Counted from the stretch's first letter, positions 7,235 through 15,666 are shown. The stretch is DNA of 37,877 nt from an uncultured Eubacteriales bacterium (GCA_949067325.1 CARTDZ010000005.1:1955-39831), one strand, 5' to 3'. The notes: a model not told the origin generated them from the sequence alone. Translations and numbers: made by a program.

Positions 7235-8296
7235 TTGAAATTATTAAATATAACACCCAAGTCTCAATATACAGAGAACATAAAACGTATTTATATAGAT
7301 TCATTCCCAGAAAGTGAAAGAATGGATTTTGAAGATGTTGAAAATTTAAAAGCTCCAAACAGCAGGCTGTTAGGAGTTTTTAAAGAGGGCAAGTTAATTG
7401 GTTTTTCTTATGTTAGTGTATCAGGTAAATATGCATATATAATATACTTGGCTATAGACAAAAATGAAAGAAACAAAAACTACGGGTCTCAAGTATTGAA
7501 AAAGATTGATGACTTGTTTAAAAACAAAACAAAAGTATTATGCGTTGAAAAGCCCATTTCCGAAAATGATATACAAACAAGACGAATAAACTTTTATAAA
7601 AGAAATGGATTTACTCTTGCTGATTTTGAATTTGAATATTTGGGGCAGTATTATTATTCTATGTATCATGGAGCTTTCGACAAACAAGCATTTATAAACT
7701 TTTTACTTGTTTGTTTCCATGGATGCAAAGACTTTAAAGAAATAAGAGGTTATAATATTGATTTTGAGTTAGTAAGCAAGGATAATATTGAAAAAGCAAT
7801 AAAGATTCAGCATGAAATTTTCCCACTTGAAAATGGTAGTGAAGATTTGAAAGAAACGGTCAATAATAGTGTTCCCAGCCATCAATCCTTACAAAAATAT
7901 TGGCTTGTAAAGGATAATAACAGATATATTGGTATCAGTGGTTTATATGCTTACAAGGCATATCCAAAAGACGCATGGCTTGGTTGGTTTGGTGTCCTAG
8001 AAAATGAAAGACATAAAGGATATGCTACTAAAATCTTGGAGTTTACTATCCACTATGCAAGACAACTTGGGTTTGAATCTTTAAGGCTTTACACGGATGA
8101 AGAAGATAATACACAAGCAATTAACCTTTATAAAAAGTTTGGTATGATTAGTGAGCCTTACAATAATCCAGAAGATGTGCATTTTGAAATAAGCAAAACT
8201 CTAATCTTCTCGACAAGTTTAACTAAAAATCCTACTACATTGTGGAATAATAAAAATTTGCATTTAGGCGCACACGATGAGAAAAACAACACATAG
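7235..8296 (+). CDS. tandem GNAT-family N-acetyltransferase
   Basis: The 353-aa product carries two GNAT domains, about residues 1-145 and 165-320. Each has the acetyl-CoA-binding turn: E-R-N-K-N-Y-G-S-Q-V-L in the first and E-R-H-K-G-Y-A-T-K-I-L in the second, which better fits R-x-x-G-x-A. Each is followed by the late F-Y/L-Y-K-x-x-G-F/M motif. GNAT enzymes move acetyl from acetyl-CoA to amines; the substrate is not predictable here. The start is TTG with AGGAG (7221-7225) nine bases upstream. The gene looks more A+T-rich, with more AGA, ATA and TTA codons, than the neighbouring division genes, and it lies between 14-bp inverted repeats, which together suggest acquisition. It is monocistronic with its own terminator. 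Confidence 0.85.
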   Translation: MKLLNITPKSQYTENIKRIYIDSFPESERMDFEDVENLKAPNSRLLGVFKEGKLIGFSYVSVSGKYAYIIYLAIDKNERNKNYGSQVLKKIDDLFKNKTKVLCVEKPISENDIQTRRINFYKRNGFTLADFEFEYLGQYYYSMYHGAFDKQAFINFLLVCFHGCKDFKEIRGYNIDFELVSKDNIEKAIKIQHEIFPLENGSEDLKETVNNSVPSHQSLQKYWLVKDNNRYIGISGLYAYKAYPKDAWLGWFGVLENERHKGYATKILEFTIHYARQLGFESLRLYTDEEDNTQAINLYKKFGMISEPYNNPEDVHFEISKTLIFSTSLTKNPTTLWNNKNLHLGAHDEKNNT

Positions 8297-8311
8297 TATT
8301 ATCTCAACAAT

Positions 8312-8348
8312 AAAAAATACTTTATCAAAATAGATAAAGTATTTTTTT
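8312..8348. terminator. bidirectional terminator between the GNAT gene and ftsZ
   Basis: A 15-bp stem (8312-8326 with 8333-8347), A-rich on the left and T-rich on the right, around a 6-base loop. It ends the GNAT gene (plus) and ftsZ (minus). Confidence 0.9.
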
Positions 8349-8349
8349 A

Positions 8350-8363
8350 CTAGTTTCAAAATT
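8350..8363. repeat. right copy of a 14-bp inverted repeat
   Basis: CTAGTTTCAAAATT, the exact reverse complement of 6794-6807. It lies directly beside the terminator, between the GNAT gene and ftsZ. Confidence 0.6.
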
Positions 8364-8384
8364 TATTGCCCTTGAAGCCTTTTT

Positions 8385-9578
8385 TTATTTCTTGTTTCTT
8401 CTAAGTTTTTCGATCCAAGGTGGAACATTTGATGGTCTATCAACTTCAACTCTTGAAGATGATGGATCATTGTTTTGTGTAAGATTAACTTCAGGTTTTT
8501 CTTCTACAGGAGCAGCCTTCATAGCATATTGGCTGAAAATGCTGCGAGCTGATGGCATATCCTTTTTTTGACCCATGTCACCAATAGAGCGGGCAGCTGC
8601 CACTGGGTTTTCTTTCTTCTCCTCTTCCTTGTTAGGGTTTTGGAAGCCTGTCGCAATAAGCGTGATTTCAACTTCGTCATGCATATTTTCGTCAACGCTT
8701 GTGCCAAGAATAATATTGCAATTTTCATCAACAACTTCTCTTACAAGTGCTGCAGCTTCATTGAGGTCGTCTTGAGTGAGGTCATTGCCACCTTTGATGT
8801 TGATAAGAAGGCCTGTAGCACCTTCAATAGTAGTTTCAAGAAGTGGGCTTGCAACCGCCTGCTTAACAGCGTCAAGCGCTTTGTTGTCGCCAGTGCCATA
8901 ACCTATACCCATATGAGCAAGGCCTTTGTCCTTCATGATAGTTGTAACATCGGCAAAGTCAAGGTTGATAAGACCTGGAAATACAATAAGGTCAGAGATG
9001 CCTTGCACGCCTTGTCTTAAAACATCATCAGCAAAGCGGAATGATTCAGTAAGAGGTGTCTTTTTAGGCACAATTTCAAGAAGTTTTTCATTTGGAATAA
9101 CAACAAGAGCGTCAACGTGTTTTCTAAGCTTTTCGAGGCCTTGTTCAGCATTTTTTTGACGCACTGGACCTTCGAAAGAGAATGGTTTTGTAATAACAGC
9201 AATTGTCAAAATGCCCATTTCTTTTGCAATTTGAGCAATAACTGGAGCTGCACCTGTTCCAGTTCCGCCACCCATACCAGCAGTAATAAACACAAGATTT
9301 GTGCCAGTAAGCATATCAGTGATTGAAGATTTGCTCTCTTCAGCTGCTTTTTGACCAATTTCTGGCTTAGCACCCGCACCAAGGCCTTGGGTAAGTCTTT
9401 CGCCTATTTGAAGTCTTGTTTCAGCTTTTGAAATCAAAAGTGTTTGTCTATCAGTGTTGACAGATACAAATTCAGCCGATGTAACACCAGCATCAATCAT
9501 TCTGTTGACCGCGTTGTTTCCGCCGCCACCAACACCAACAACTTTGATTTTTGCTACTGAAGTCATATTGTTATCCAT
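8385..9578 (-). CDS. ftsZ: cell division protein FtsZ
   Basis: FtsZ is the tubulin-like GTPase that polymerises into the division ring. The protein (397 aa) has the N-terminal nucleotide-binding G-V-G-G-G-G-N-N-A-V-N-R (about 15-26), the tubulin signature G-G-G-T-G-T-G (103-109) and the T7-loop segment N-L-D-F-A-D-V that completes the neighbouring GTPase site. A variable linker is followed by a C-terminal peptide, V-P-P-W-I-E-K-L-R-R-N-K-K. This keeps the proline plus basic character of the FtsA/SepF-binding tail, though its core is not the usual I-P-x-F-L. The ATG is preceded by AAGGAGTG. The gene has its own promoter at 9612-9640 and a terminator after it, so it can be expressed separately from ftsA. 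Confidence 0.98.
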   Translation of the reverse strand: MDNNMTSVAKIKVVGVGGGGNNAVNRMIDAGVTSAEFVSVNTDRQTLLISKAETRLQIGERLTQGLGAGAKPEIGQKAAEESKSSITDMLTGTNLVFITAGMGGGTGTGAAPVIAQIAKEMGILTIAVITKPFSFEGPVRQKNAEQGLEKLRKHVDALVVIPNEKLLEIVPKKTPLTESFRFADDVLRQGVQGISDLIVFPGLINLDFADVTTIMKDKGLAHMGIGYGTGDNKALDAVKQAVASPLLETTIEGATGLLINIKGGNDLTQDDLNEAAALVREVVDENCNIILGTSVDENMHDEVEITLIATGFQNPNKEEEKKENPVAAARSIGDMGQKKDMPSARSIFSQYAMKAAPVEEKPEVNLTQNNDPSSSRVEVDRPSNVPPWIEKLRRNKK

Positions 9579-9611
9579 AAAAATTCACTCCTTATTTAGT
9601 TTTCTAGCCTT

Positions 9612-9640
9612 ATTGTAACTCTTTTTGCGTAATTTTGCAA
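9612..9640 (-). promoter_or_regulatory. ftsZ promoter
   Basis: Minus strand: TTGCAA (9640-9635), 17-base spacer, TACAAT (9617-9612), about 35 bases upstream of the ftsZ ATG. Confidence 0.7.
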
Positions 9641-9660
9641 ACGTTCCAACAAAATTTTTA

Positions 9661-9708
9661 TAAAAAATGTATATTTTTTCATTTTTTTTGTGATTTATAC
9701 ATTTTTTA
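9661..9708 (-). terminator. A+T-rich 13-bp inverted repeat after ftsA, possible weak terminator
   Basis: TAAAAAATGTATA (9661-9673) and TATACATTTTTTA (9696-9708) are perfect reverse complements with a 22-base loop, starting four bases beyond the ftsA stop. The stem has only one G-C pair on each side, so termination would be weak. A binding site for a regulator is an alternative. Confidence 0.4.
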
Positions 9709-9712
9709 AAGC

Positions 9713-10831
9713 TTATTTTTCGCTTCTAAGTGCCATTGCAACCAGCGAATATATTGAAGCAAGCGTTGGTTTGTCTTTGCCTGGCTGGCTTGGCAAGCCG
9801 TAAGCTATGTTTCTGCCAAGACATTTGGCGAGATAATCTCTGCCACCTTTGATTTGCGTTATGCCGCCGCCGCAAAGATAAACTGGAAGGTATGGTATGT
9901 AGTCATTTGAAAAGAGTTGAAGACATTTTGAAATTGCACTGCCAATAGTGTCAATGATATAACCCACAACCTCGTTTGCTTGATTGAGAGGCACTTTTAT
10001 AATCTTGCCTAGGTCAGTAGAAAGTTCATAAAAATCAGTTTGTTTGCCTTTAAGTGACAAGACCACCATTTTTTTGAGTCGGTCAGCCTCTGAAAGAGTA
10101 AGTTCAAACGCTTCTGACAACGAGTTTGTTATAAAAGCCCCACCTATTGAGAAAGAAGACAAATATGCCAAACCTTCACCTTTTACTATTGCAAGTGAAG
10201 TTGTAAGATCGCCAACGTCGACTAAAAGATTGAGGTCTTCTCGCCCTTCTTCAGAAATAATAAACAAAGCTTCACAAAGCGGTTCTGAAATATATTCAAC
10301 GCTTTCAAATCCAAGAGCTGAAACAATGCCATTAAAGAGATTTATAAACTCGCGACCTGCATAAATTATTGAAAGTTTTGCTGAGAGCGAAGTGGCAACC
10401 TCGCCGACTGGGCTATAACTTAGCCTTGTATCATCAATTGTAAATGAAATTGGATTTACACTAACAATTTCTACGCCTTCGCCTTTTGCTTTCTCTCCAG
10501 CTGAGTAGAACATTGCATCTATATCAGACTGTTTTATTTTGCGACGGTCTCCAAAGTTCATAGACGCGCTAGTTGCTTTTACTGATGAAAACTCAGCTGG
10601 CACACCGATATAAACCTTGTTGTTTTTGGCTATGTCAAAGTCGAGGTCTGAAAGCGCTTGCTTAAAAGTCATGGCAAGCTTTTCTTGATTTAAAAATCTA
10701 CCCTCATAAAAACCATCATAGTCACTTTCAAAATAGCCTTTAGTGATAAAGGTGTTGTTGACGCCCTTCCCAGCCACCATAGCCCGAAGTTTTGAAGAAC
10801 CAATATCAAAAACAAGCACAAAATCCTTCAT
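9713..10831 (-). CDS. ftsA: FtsA-like cell division protein lacking the membrane-targeting tail
   Basis: FtsA is an actin-like ATPase that normally ties FtsZ to the membrane. This 372-aa protein has the phosphate-1 loop F-D-I-G-S-S-K-L-R-A (8-17), a 1C-type subdomain (about 75-165), a phosphate-2 segment D-V-G-D-L-T-T-S and the adenosine-loop C-G-G-G-I-T. It stops at S-L-V-A-M-A-L-R-S-E-K, about where the actin fold ends, with no linker and no amphipathic helix. FtsA is usually about 410-440 aa and ends in such a helix. Its place directly upstream of ftsZ supports the FtsA assignment; an MreB- or PilM-like relative is less likely. The start is after a weak AGGTG. It has its own promoter. Confidence 0.87.
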   Translation of the reverse strand: MKDFVLVFDIGSSKLRAMVAGKGVNNTFITKGYFESDYDGFYEGRFLNQEKLAMTFKQALSDLDFDIAKNNKVYIGVPAEFSSVKATSASMNFGDRRKIKQSDIDAMFYSAGEKAKGEGVEIVSVNPISFTIDDTRLSYSPVGEVATSLSAKLSIIYAGREFINLFNGIVSALGFESVEYISEPLCEALFIISEEGREDLNLLVDVGDLTTSLAIVKGEGLAYLSSFSIGGAFITNSLSEAFELTLSEADRLKKMVVLSLKGKQTDFYELSTDLGKIIKVPLNQANEVVGYIIDTIGSAISKCLQLFSNDYIPYLPVYLCGGGITQIKGGRDYLAKCLGRNIAYGLPSQPGKDKPTLASIYSLVAMALRSEK

Positions 10832-10851
10832 ATATTCACCTATTTAACCAT

Positions 10852-10881
10852 AGTTTAGCAAAAAAAATAAAAGCTTGTCAA
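10852..10881 (-). promoter_or_regulatory. ftsA promoter
   Basis: Minus strand: TTGACA (10881-10876, perfect consensus), 18-base spacer, TAAACT (10857-10852), 20 bases upstream of the ftsA ATG. Confidence 0.65.
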
Positions 10882-10982
10882 TAAATTAACAAACTTTGCA
10901 AAATATTTATATATATTTATTTTTATATTTATATTTATCATTAAAAGCCTTGCACGTCACTTTTTTGCGTATAGGACTTATA

Positions 10983-11867
10983 TCAAATACCTTCAGGCGG
11001 CAAAATTTTGTAATATAGACCTTCTTTTGTGTAATAATTGTTGATTTCAATGGTCGCTTTGTCAAGTTTTTCTTTGTCCCAAACGCCAACAACTTCACTT
11101 TCACCATTTTCAGTCACAATCTTCATATCTTTGCCTATGAGGCTATAAAGTTGTGAAAAAACCTGCAAAAAGCTTGCAACTTTTTGAGTAAGCATTTTTT
11201 GACAATTGCCAATTATGACCTTTTGTCCTGCAAAAAGCGTTAGTTTGGCTTGAAGTTCGTCGCTATTTGTGTGACTATTGAAAATTTTTTCAAACTCAAT
11301 CTCTTTGACCAAAGCTTTTTGCTCAAATAAAAGACGATTGCTTTCAACAAAGGCAGAGAATATATCAGCATAATTTTCAATCTTCAAAAACTCGCCTTCC
11401 ACTTTTTCTTCTTTTATGGTTATGCCACTAAGCAAAATTGCATTGCTTGATTGTGATGAAAAATCGTCTGTTTTTCTCAAAACTTTGAATTCTTGGTCGC
11501 AAATGTAAAAACCTTCTTGAGAGGCGATAGCAAAAACTTCTTCTCGCTCTGATACATGAATGATAAATTTGTTTGGAAAAACTGTTTCTATATTTATGAC
11601 TTTGATGTAAGGATAGGCTTCTTCCAGTCTTTTTGTATAACCTTTTTTGCTGTGAAATATCACAGGACTGTTGTAAGCAAAATCTCCTTTTTCAATTATT
11701 TCTTCTTGAGAAGCGGTCAAGTTTGTAGTGCTTGTCCTAAAGTCGACAGCAACATTTTTGAGCGAAAAAAGGGTAAAAAGAAGAAGGATAACAATTCCTA
11801 CTATCCCGATAAGCACACTTCCACTTATTATCCATTTCTTCTTTTTCGTCAGCTTCATTTTAATCAT
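10983..11867 (-). CDS. ftsQ: cell division protein FtsQ/DivIB
   Basis: FtsQ/DivIB is a bitopic divisome protein that helps link FtsW and its partner transpeptidase to the ring. The protein (about 294 aa) has a short Lys-rich cytoplasmic start, one membrane helix (about residues 12-34, I-S-G-S-V-L-I-G-I-V-G-I-V-I-L-L-L), then a POTRA-like domain (about 36-105) containing the typical N-x-E-x-x-F-P-N-K-F-I-I-H-V-S-E-R-E segment, and a beta-rich outer domain. The start is uncertain: TTG 11870, ATG 11867 and ATG 11858 are all in frame, and none has a good Shine-Dalgarno. The gene overlaps or abuts the murA stop, so coupling to murA is likely. Confidence 0.9.
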   Translation of the reverse strand: MIKMKLTKKKKWIISGSVLIGIVGIVILLLFTLFSLKNVAVDFRTSTTNLTASQEEIIEKGDFAYNSPVIFHSKKGYTKRLEEAYPYIKVINIETVFPNKFIIHVSEREEVFAIASQEGFYICDQEFKVLRKTDDFSSQSSNAILLSGITIKEEKVEGEFLKIENYADIFSAFVESNRLLFEQKALVKEIEFEKIFNSHTNSDELQAKLTLFAGQKVIIGNCQKMLTQKVASFLQVFSQLYSLIGKDMKIVTENGESEVVGVWDKEKLDKATIEINNYYTKEGLYYKILPPEGI

Positions 11868-13116
11868 CAATTCTTTTTATATCAACGCCAAGCGCTGAAA
11901 GCTTTTCTTCAAGCTTATAATAGCCTCTGTCAATAAGTTCAATTCCTGAAATGGTTGTATAACCTTCCGCCTTCATACCCGCCATGACAAGCGCAACTCC
12001 GCCGCGCAAATCTGGCGAGTTGACTTCAGCTCCATAAAGTTTATCCTTTCCTTTGATGACGCATACATTTGATCGAAATCTTATATCCGCACCCATTTTG
12101 ATAAGTTCTGGCACGTGCTTAAATCTAGCCTCAAAAAGGTTTTCGACAATGAGGCAAAAACCGTGACTAACCGCTTGCAAAGCCATAATCTGAGGCTGCA
12201 AATCAGTTGGCAGCCCTGGATAAACCGCTGTTTCCACCTCGCCAAAAGCGTCAAGAGTGCCTTCACTTTTCACCTTTATTTTATCATCTTTTATATCAAT
12301 CTGGCAAGCAGTTTGACAAAGTTTTGCAAGAAGCACTTGATTATGATATGGCAAAAAGCCCTCAATCTCAACTTCACCGCCACACATTGCACACATCAAG
12401 AGATATGTGCCTGCGGCTATTCGATCAGGTATAACCTCAAATTCGCAGCCGTGCAACTTTTCTACACCTTCAATATATATCATGCTTGTTCCAGCGCCTT
12501 CAACCTTGGCTCCACAAGCATTTAAAAAGTCAGCAAGGTCAACAATTTCAGGCTCTTTTGCAGGATTAAAAATGCGGGTTATTCCTTTGGTCAAAACGCC
12601 AGCCATCATCAAGTTTTCTGTTGCTCCAACACTTGAAAAGTCGAGTATAATATCACAACCTTCCATACTTTCACCATTGGCGTAAATATAACCATTTTTT
12701 TCAACTATTCGCGTGCCTAAAGTTCTAAGCCCGCTTAAATGCAAATCAATGGGTCTTAGCCCAATTTCACAGCCACCAGGATAGGCCACTTTGGCTATCT
12801 TGTGACGGCAAAGCAGCGGCCCAAGTGCGAAGATTGAAGACCGCAAAGCCCCAGCAAGGGCTGTAGGAATGGTATGTTCTTCAATCTTGGAGGCGTCTAG
12901 TATAAGATCATCTTGCTGCCACCTTACAAGCACGCCAAGATACTCCAAAATCACACACATATTCATTACGTCAGTATATTTTGGCACGTTTTTTAGCCGT
13001 ACCTCCCCGTCAACCATTATAGTCGCAGCCAGCACTGGCAAAAGCGAATTTTTTGCTCCATCGACTTTAATTTTGCCAAACAACTTTTTTCCACCGTTTA
13101 TAAAAAACTTTTCCAT
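11860..13116 (-). CDS. murA: UDP-N-acetylglucosamine 1-carboxyvinyltransferase MurA
   Basis: MurA adds enolpyruvate from PEP to UDP-GlcNAc, the first committed step of peptidoglycan synthesis in the cytoplasm. The 418-aa protein has K22 and N23 in the G-A-K-N-S segment and the catalytic loop P-G-G-C-E-I-G-L-R-P-I-D with Cys116. Having Cys rather than Asp predicts fosfomycin sensitivity for this copy. The full length and repeated inside-out alpha/beta fold segments are intact. It sits between ftsW and ftsQ, where murG or murB often lie in other dcw clusters. Its ribosome-binding site, GAGGT, is inside the 3' arm of a hairpin (13123-13148), so translation may be limited by RNA folding. Confidence 0.97.
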   Translation of the reverse strand: MEKFFINGGKKLFGKIKVDGAKNSLLPVLAATIMVDGEVRLKNVPKYTDVMNMCVILEYLGVLVRWQQDDLILDASKIEEHTIPTALAGALRSSIFALGPLLCRHKIAKVAYPGGCEIGLRPIDLHLSGLRTLGTRIVEKNGYIYANGESMEGCDIILDFSSVGATENLMMAGVLTKGITRIFNPAKEPEIVDLADFLNACGAKVEGAGTSMIYIEGVEKLHGCEFEVIPDRIAAGTYLLMCAMCGGEVEIEGFLPYHNQVLLAKLCQTACQIDIKDDKIKVKSEGTLDAFGEVETAVYPGLPTDLQPQIMALQAVSHGFCLIVENLFEARFKHVPELIKMGADIRFRSNVCVIKGKDKLYGAEVNSPDLRGGVALVMAGMKAEGYTTISGIELIDRGYYKLEEKLSALGVDIKRIDD

Positions 13117-13122
13117 GAAAAA

Positions 13123-13148
13123 GACCTCACATATTTATTTATGAGGTC
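13123..13148 (-). promoter_or_regulatory. RNA hairpin enclosing the murA ribosome-binding site
   Basis: In the minus-strand RNA, GACCTCA (13148-13142) pairs with TGAGGTC (13129-13123) across a 12-base loop. The 3' arm contains the murA Shine-Dalgarno, GAGGT. Five T follow directly, so the same hairpin could also act as a weak terminator between ftsW and murA. Confidence 0.55.
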
Positions 13149-13154
13149 ATTTGG

Positions 13155-14342
13155 TCATCTGTTCATATTCACACTTGGTTTTGACTTTCTTTTTCTCACC
13201 TTAAATGATGAAAGCTTGACAAAATAAGACTTCTCGCCTGCTGACTGGCGAAGTACATTTAGACAAATGCCAACCCCTGCCATAAAGACCATGACGCTTG
13301 TGCCGCCAGAACTTATAAAAGGAAGAGGAAGTCCAGTTGGCGGTATCGAGCCTGTCACAACGGCAATATTTAGAAGCGTTTGCACACCTATTATGAACGC
13401 AACGCCGCAAGAAAGCAACGCACCAAAACGGTCCTTTGCGTTAAGGCCAATTTTTATAAGAAGAAGCACAAGTGTCAAAAAGAGAGCCATAAGGCAGATA
13501 AGTCCAATAAAGCCCACCTCTTCGCCAATTATTGAAAGAATAAAATCAGATTCCGCAAAGGGCAAAAAGAGATATTTTTGACGAGAATTAAAAAGTCCCA
13601 CTCCAAACCAACCGCCCGAGCCAAGCGAGTATAGCGACTGAATAAGCTGAAAGCCTTCGCCTTGAGGTGAAGCCCAAGGGTCAATAAAAGCAAGCAAACG
13701 TTTTAAGCGATAAGGCTCTAAGAGTATAAGTGCTGGCACTGCGGCCGCAGCTGGAATTGAAAACATGAGGGTATGCTTCTTGCTCATACCACCAATTATG
13801 AGCATAAAAAGTGTAACAAAAGCTATACACATTGTAACGCTCATGCTAGGCTCAAGCATGATGAGAAGACAAAGCCCGCCGCCCACTACAAAAATAGGCA
13901 AAAGACCTTTGAGCGATTTTATTTTGTCATGGTTGTCAGAAAGATGGCTTGCGCAAAAAATAACCAGTGCAAATTTGGCGATCTCCGATGGTTGAATTGA
14001 AAAGCCAAGTATTGAAACCCAGCGTTTTGCACCATAGCTTTCCATGCCAAGACCTGGAATAAACACGCAAGCTAAAAGAACAAATGATATCCCAACTATC
14101 CACCACTTAAATCGTTTTAGAGCATGATAATCAACGAAGGTGAAAAATAGCATTGCGCCAATCCCCAAAACCACGCCCAAGATCTGTTTAAACAGAAAGA
14201 AATATTGATTGCCATAATGATGGTTGGCTGAATAGAATGATGCAGAATAAACCATAATGCAACCGAAAACAGACAATGCCAAGACTATAAGAATAATTGC
14301 AACAACCGACCTATTAATTTTCAATCTTTTCATAGTTGTCAA
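13155..14342 (-). CDS. ftsW: SEDS-family peptidoglycan glycosyltransferase FtsW/SpoVE
   Basis: SEDS proteins polymerise lipid II into glycan strands at the septum with a class B penicillin-binding protein. The 395-aa protein has about ten membrane helices, the extracellular loop around G-A-K-R-W-V-S-I-L-G-F-S-I-Q-P-S-E-I-A-K, and the family signature near the C-terminus (G-L-P-L-P-F-I-S-S-G-G-T-S). The start is TTG at 14342, supported by AAGGAG seven bases upstream; an ATG at 14333 is in frame but poorly spaced. The gene begins 29 bases inside murD, indicating tight coupling. FtsW, SpoVE and RodA cannot be separated with certainty; the dcw context favours a division or sporulation septum role. 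Confidence 0.94.
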   Translation of the reverse strand: MTTMKRLKINRSVVAIILIVLALSVFGCIMVYSASFYSANHHYGNQYFFLFKQILGVVLGIGAMLFFTFVDYHALKRFKWWIVGISFVLLACVFIPGLGMESYGAKRWVSILGFSIQPSEIAKFALVIFCASHLSDNHDKIKSLKGLLPIFVVGGGLCLLIMLEPSMSVTMCIAFVTLFMLIIGGMSKKHTLMFSIPAAAAVPALILLEPYRLKRLLAFIDPWASPQGEGFQLIQSLYSLGSGGWFGVGLFNSRQKYLFLPFAESDFILSIIGEEVGFIGLICLMALFLTLVLLLIKIGLNAKDRFGALLSCGVAFIIGVQTLLNIAVVTGSIPPTGLPLPFISSGGTSVMVFMAGVGICLNVLRQSAGEKSYFVKLSSFKVRKRKSKPSVNMNR

Positions 14343-15621
14343 ACATCATCTCCTTAAAAACTTGACCTCGCACTGCATAAGATCCAAATTCATCAAAACT
14401 TGCACAACCAGGAGAAAGCAGAATTATCTGCCCTTCCTCAAGATGAGCTTTTACAAAACTCACACAGCCTTTCATAGTCTTAAAAATTTGCGGCTGATAG
14501 CCAAATCTTTGTGCAGTGTTGTAAAGATATTCGCCAGCCTCACCAAAGCAATAAAGCTTTTCAAAATTGTAACCTCTTTCGAAAAACTCCTCAAAATTGC
14601 AATCTTTGTTTTGGCCACCCATGAGAAGAACAAGCCTTGAGTTTTCAAGAGCTTCAACCGCCATAATGACCGAAGAGATATTTGTAGCCTTGCTGTCATC
14701 AAACACATCTGCGCCTTGAACCTTGCCTAGATATTCAAGTCTATGAGGTGGTGCTTTGAAAGTTGAAATGCCAGCTTTTATAAATTTAGGCTTGATTTTA
14801 AGTTTGTGGCAAATAGCGGTTGCCGCCAAAGCATTTTCAAGATTTTTCGAGCCAAAAAGAGGTATATCATTGCACGAAATAACTTTTGTTTTATTTATAA
14901 AAATGCCGTTATTTTTCACTAAAACACCGCGATTAAGCATATTTTTTGAAAAATATAAGGTTTTTTTAGATAATTTGAGCATTCTTGTTATGTTGTCATC
15001 AAAATTTAATATGACTTTTTGCTTGCCTTTTTGCGCCAATATTTTTTTCTTTACACGAAGATACTCGTCAAAGCTTCCATGCCTGTCAATATGATCAGGA
15101 GCAAGGTTTAACACGCAAGCAATGTCGCCTCTAAAATATGAAGAAAGCTCAAGTTGAAAGTTTGATACCTCAACCACAAACACTGTGTTTTTGTCACCCT
15201 CTTCACAAACAGAAGTGAAAGGAAGTCCAATATTGCCACAAGCAAAACTTTGACGCCCACTTTCTTTGACGCAGCGATGGACAAGGCTTGTGACAGTGGT
15301 CTTTCCATTTGTTCCTGTGATAGCAACAATCTGGCCTTTGCAAAAAAAGTAGCCAAGGTCAAGCTCGCTTATAACTGGCACATTCTCTCTTGCAAAATGC
15401 GACAAAAGTTCGTTGCCAAGCACTTTTATACCAGGGCTTACAACTACTAAGTCATACTTCGTAGCAGTTGGATTTTTGTCATAGCAAAAGATGTTGCCAA
15501 AACGATCTTCTTCATCATAAAAGCTGACACAAGCGCCTTTTTTGTGCAGAAGTTTGCACGCCGCCTGACCGCTTATTCCCATGCCATAAACTAAAATGTT
15601 TTTACCTTTAAAGTTCTTCAT
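14314..15621 (-). CDS. murD: UDP-N-acetylmuramoylalanine--D-glutamate ligase MurD
   Basis: MurD adds D-glutamate to UDP-MurNAc-L-Ala in the cytoplasm using ATP. The protein (435 aa) opens with a Rossmann-like UDP-binding domain (V-Y-G-M-G-I-S-G, about 11-18). The Mur-ligase P-loop G-T-N-G-K-T-T follows at 103-109. The C-terminal ligase domain has the typical D-D-S-K-A-T-N segment and L-L-M-G-G-Q-N-K-D. The ATG has AGGAG seven bases upstream, but this AGGAG adjoins a hairpin (15628-15661), and a terminator-like hairpin precedes that, so expression may be tuned apart from mraY. The 3' end overlaps the ftsW start. Confidence 0.97.
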   Translation of the reverse strand: MKNFKGKNILVYGMGISGQAACKLLHKKGACVSFYDEEDRFGNIFCYDKNPTATKYDLVVVSPGIKVLGNELLSHFARENVPVISELDLGYFFCKGQIVAITGTNGKTTVTSLVHRCVKESGRQSFACGNIGLPFTSVCEEGDKNTVFVVEVSNFQLELSSYFRGDIACVLNLAPDHIDRHGSFDEYLRVKKKILAQKGKQKVILNFDDNITRMLKLSKKTLYFSKNMLNRGVLVKNNGIFINKTKVISCNDIPLFGSKNLENALAATAICHKLKIKPKFIKAGISTFKAPPHRLEYLGKVQGADVFDDSKATNISSVIMAVEALENSRLVLLMGGQNKDCNFEEFFERGYNFEKLYCFGEAGEYLYNTAQRFGYQPQIFKTMKGCVSFVKAHLEEGQIILLSPGCASFDEFGSYAVRGQVFKEMMFDNYEKIEN

Positions 15622-15627
15622 AATTCT

Positions 15628-15661
15628 CCTAAACCTTGGCCTTTAGAAGTCTTGGCTTAGG
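15628..15661 (-). promoter_or_regulatory. hairpin in the murD leader next to its ribosome-binding site
   Basis: In the minus-strand RNA, CCTAAGCC (15661-15654) can pair with GGTTTAGG (15635-15628), including one G-U pair. The 3' arm supplies the first bases of the murD AGGAG (15630-15626), so folding would partly hide it. Confidence 0.45.
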
Positions 15662-15666
15662 ATTTT

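Noticed and set aside
6794..8363. Integron attC-type cassette or insertion sequence around the GNAT gene
   Set aside because: No attC core motifs (RYYYAAC/GTTRRRY), no integrase or transposase, and no target-site duplication; only the inverted-repeat observation is kept.
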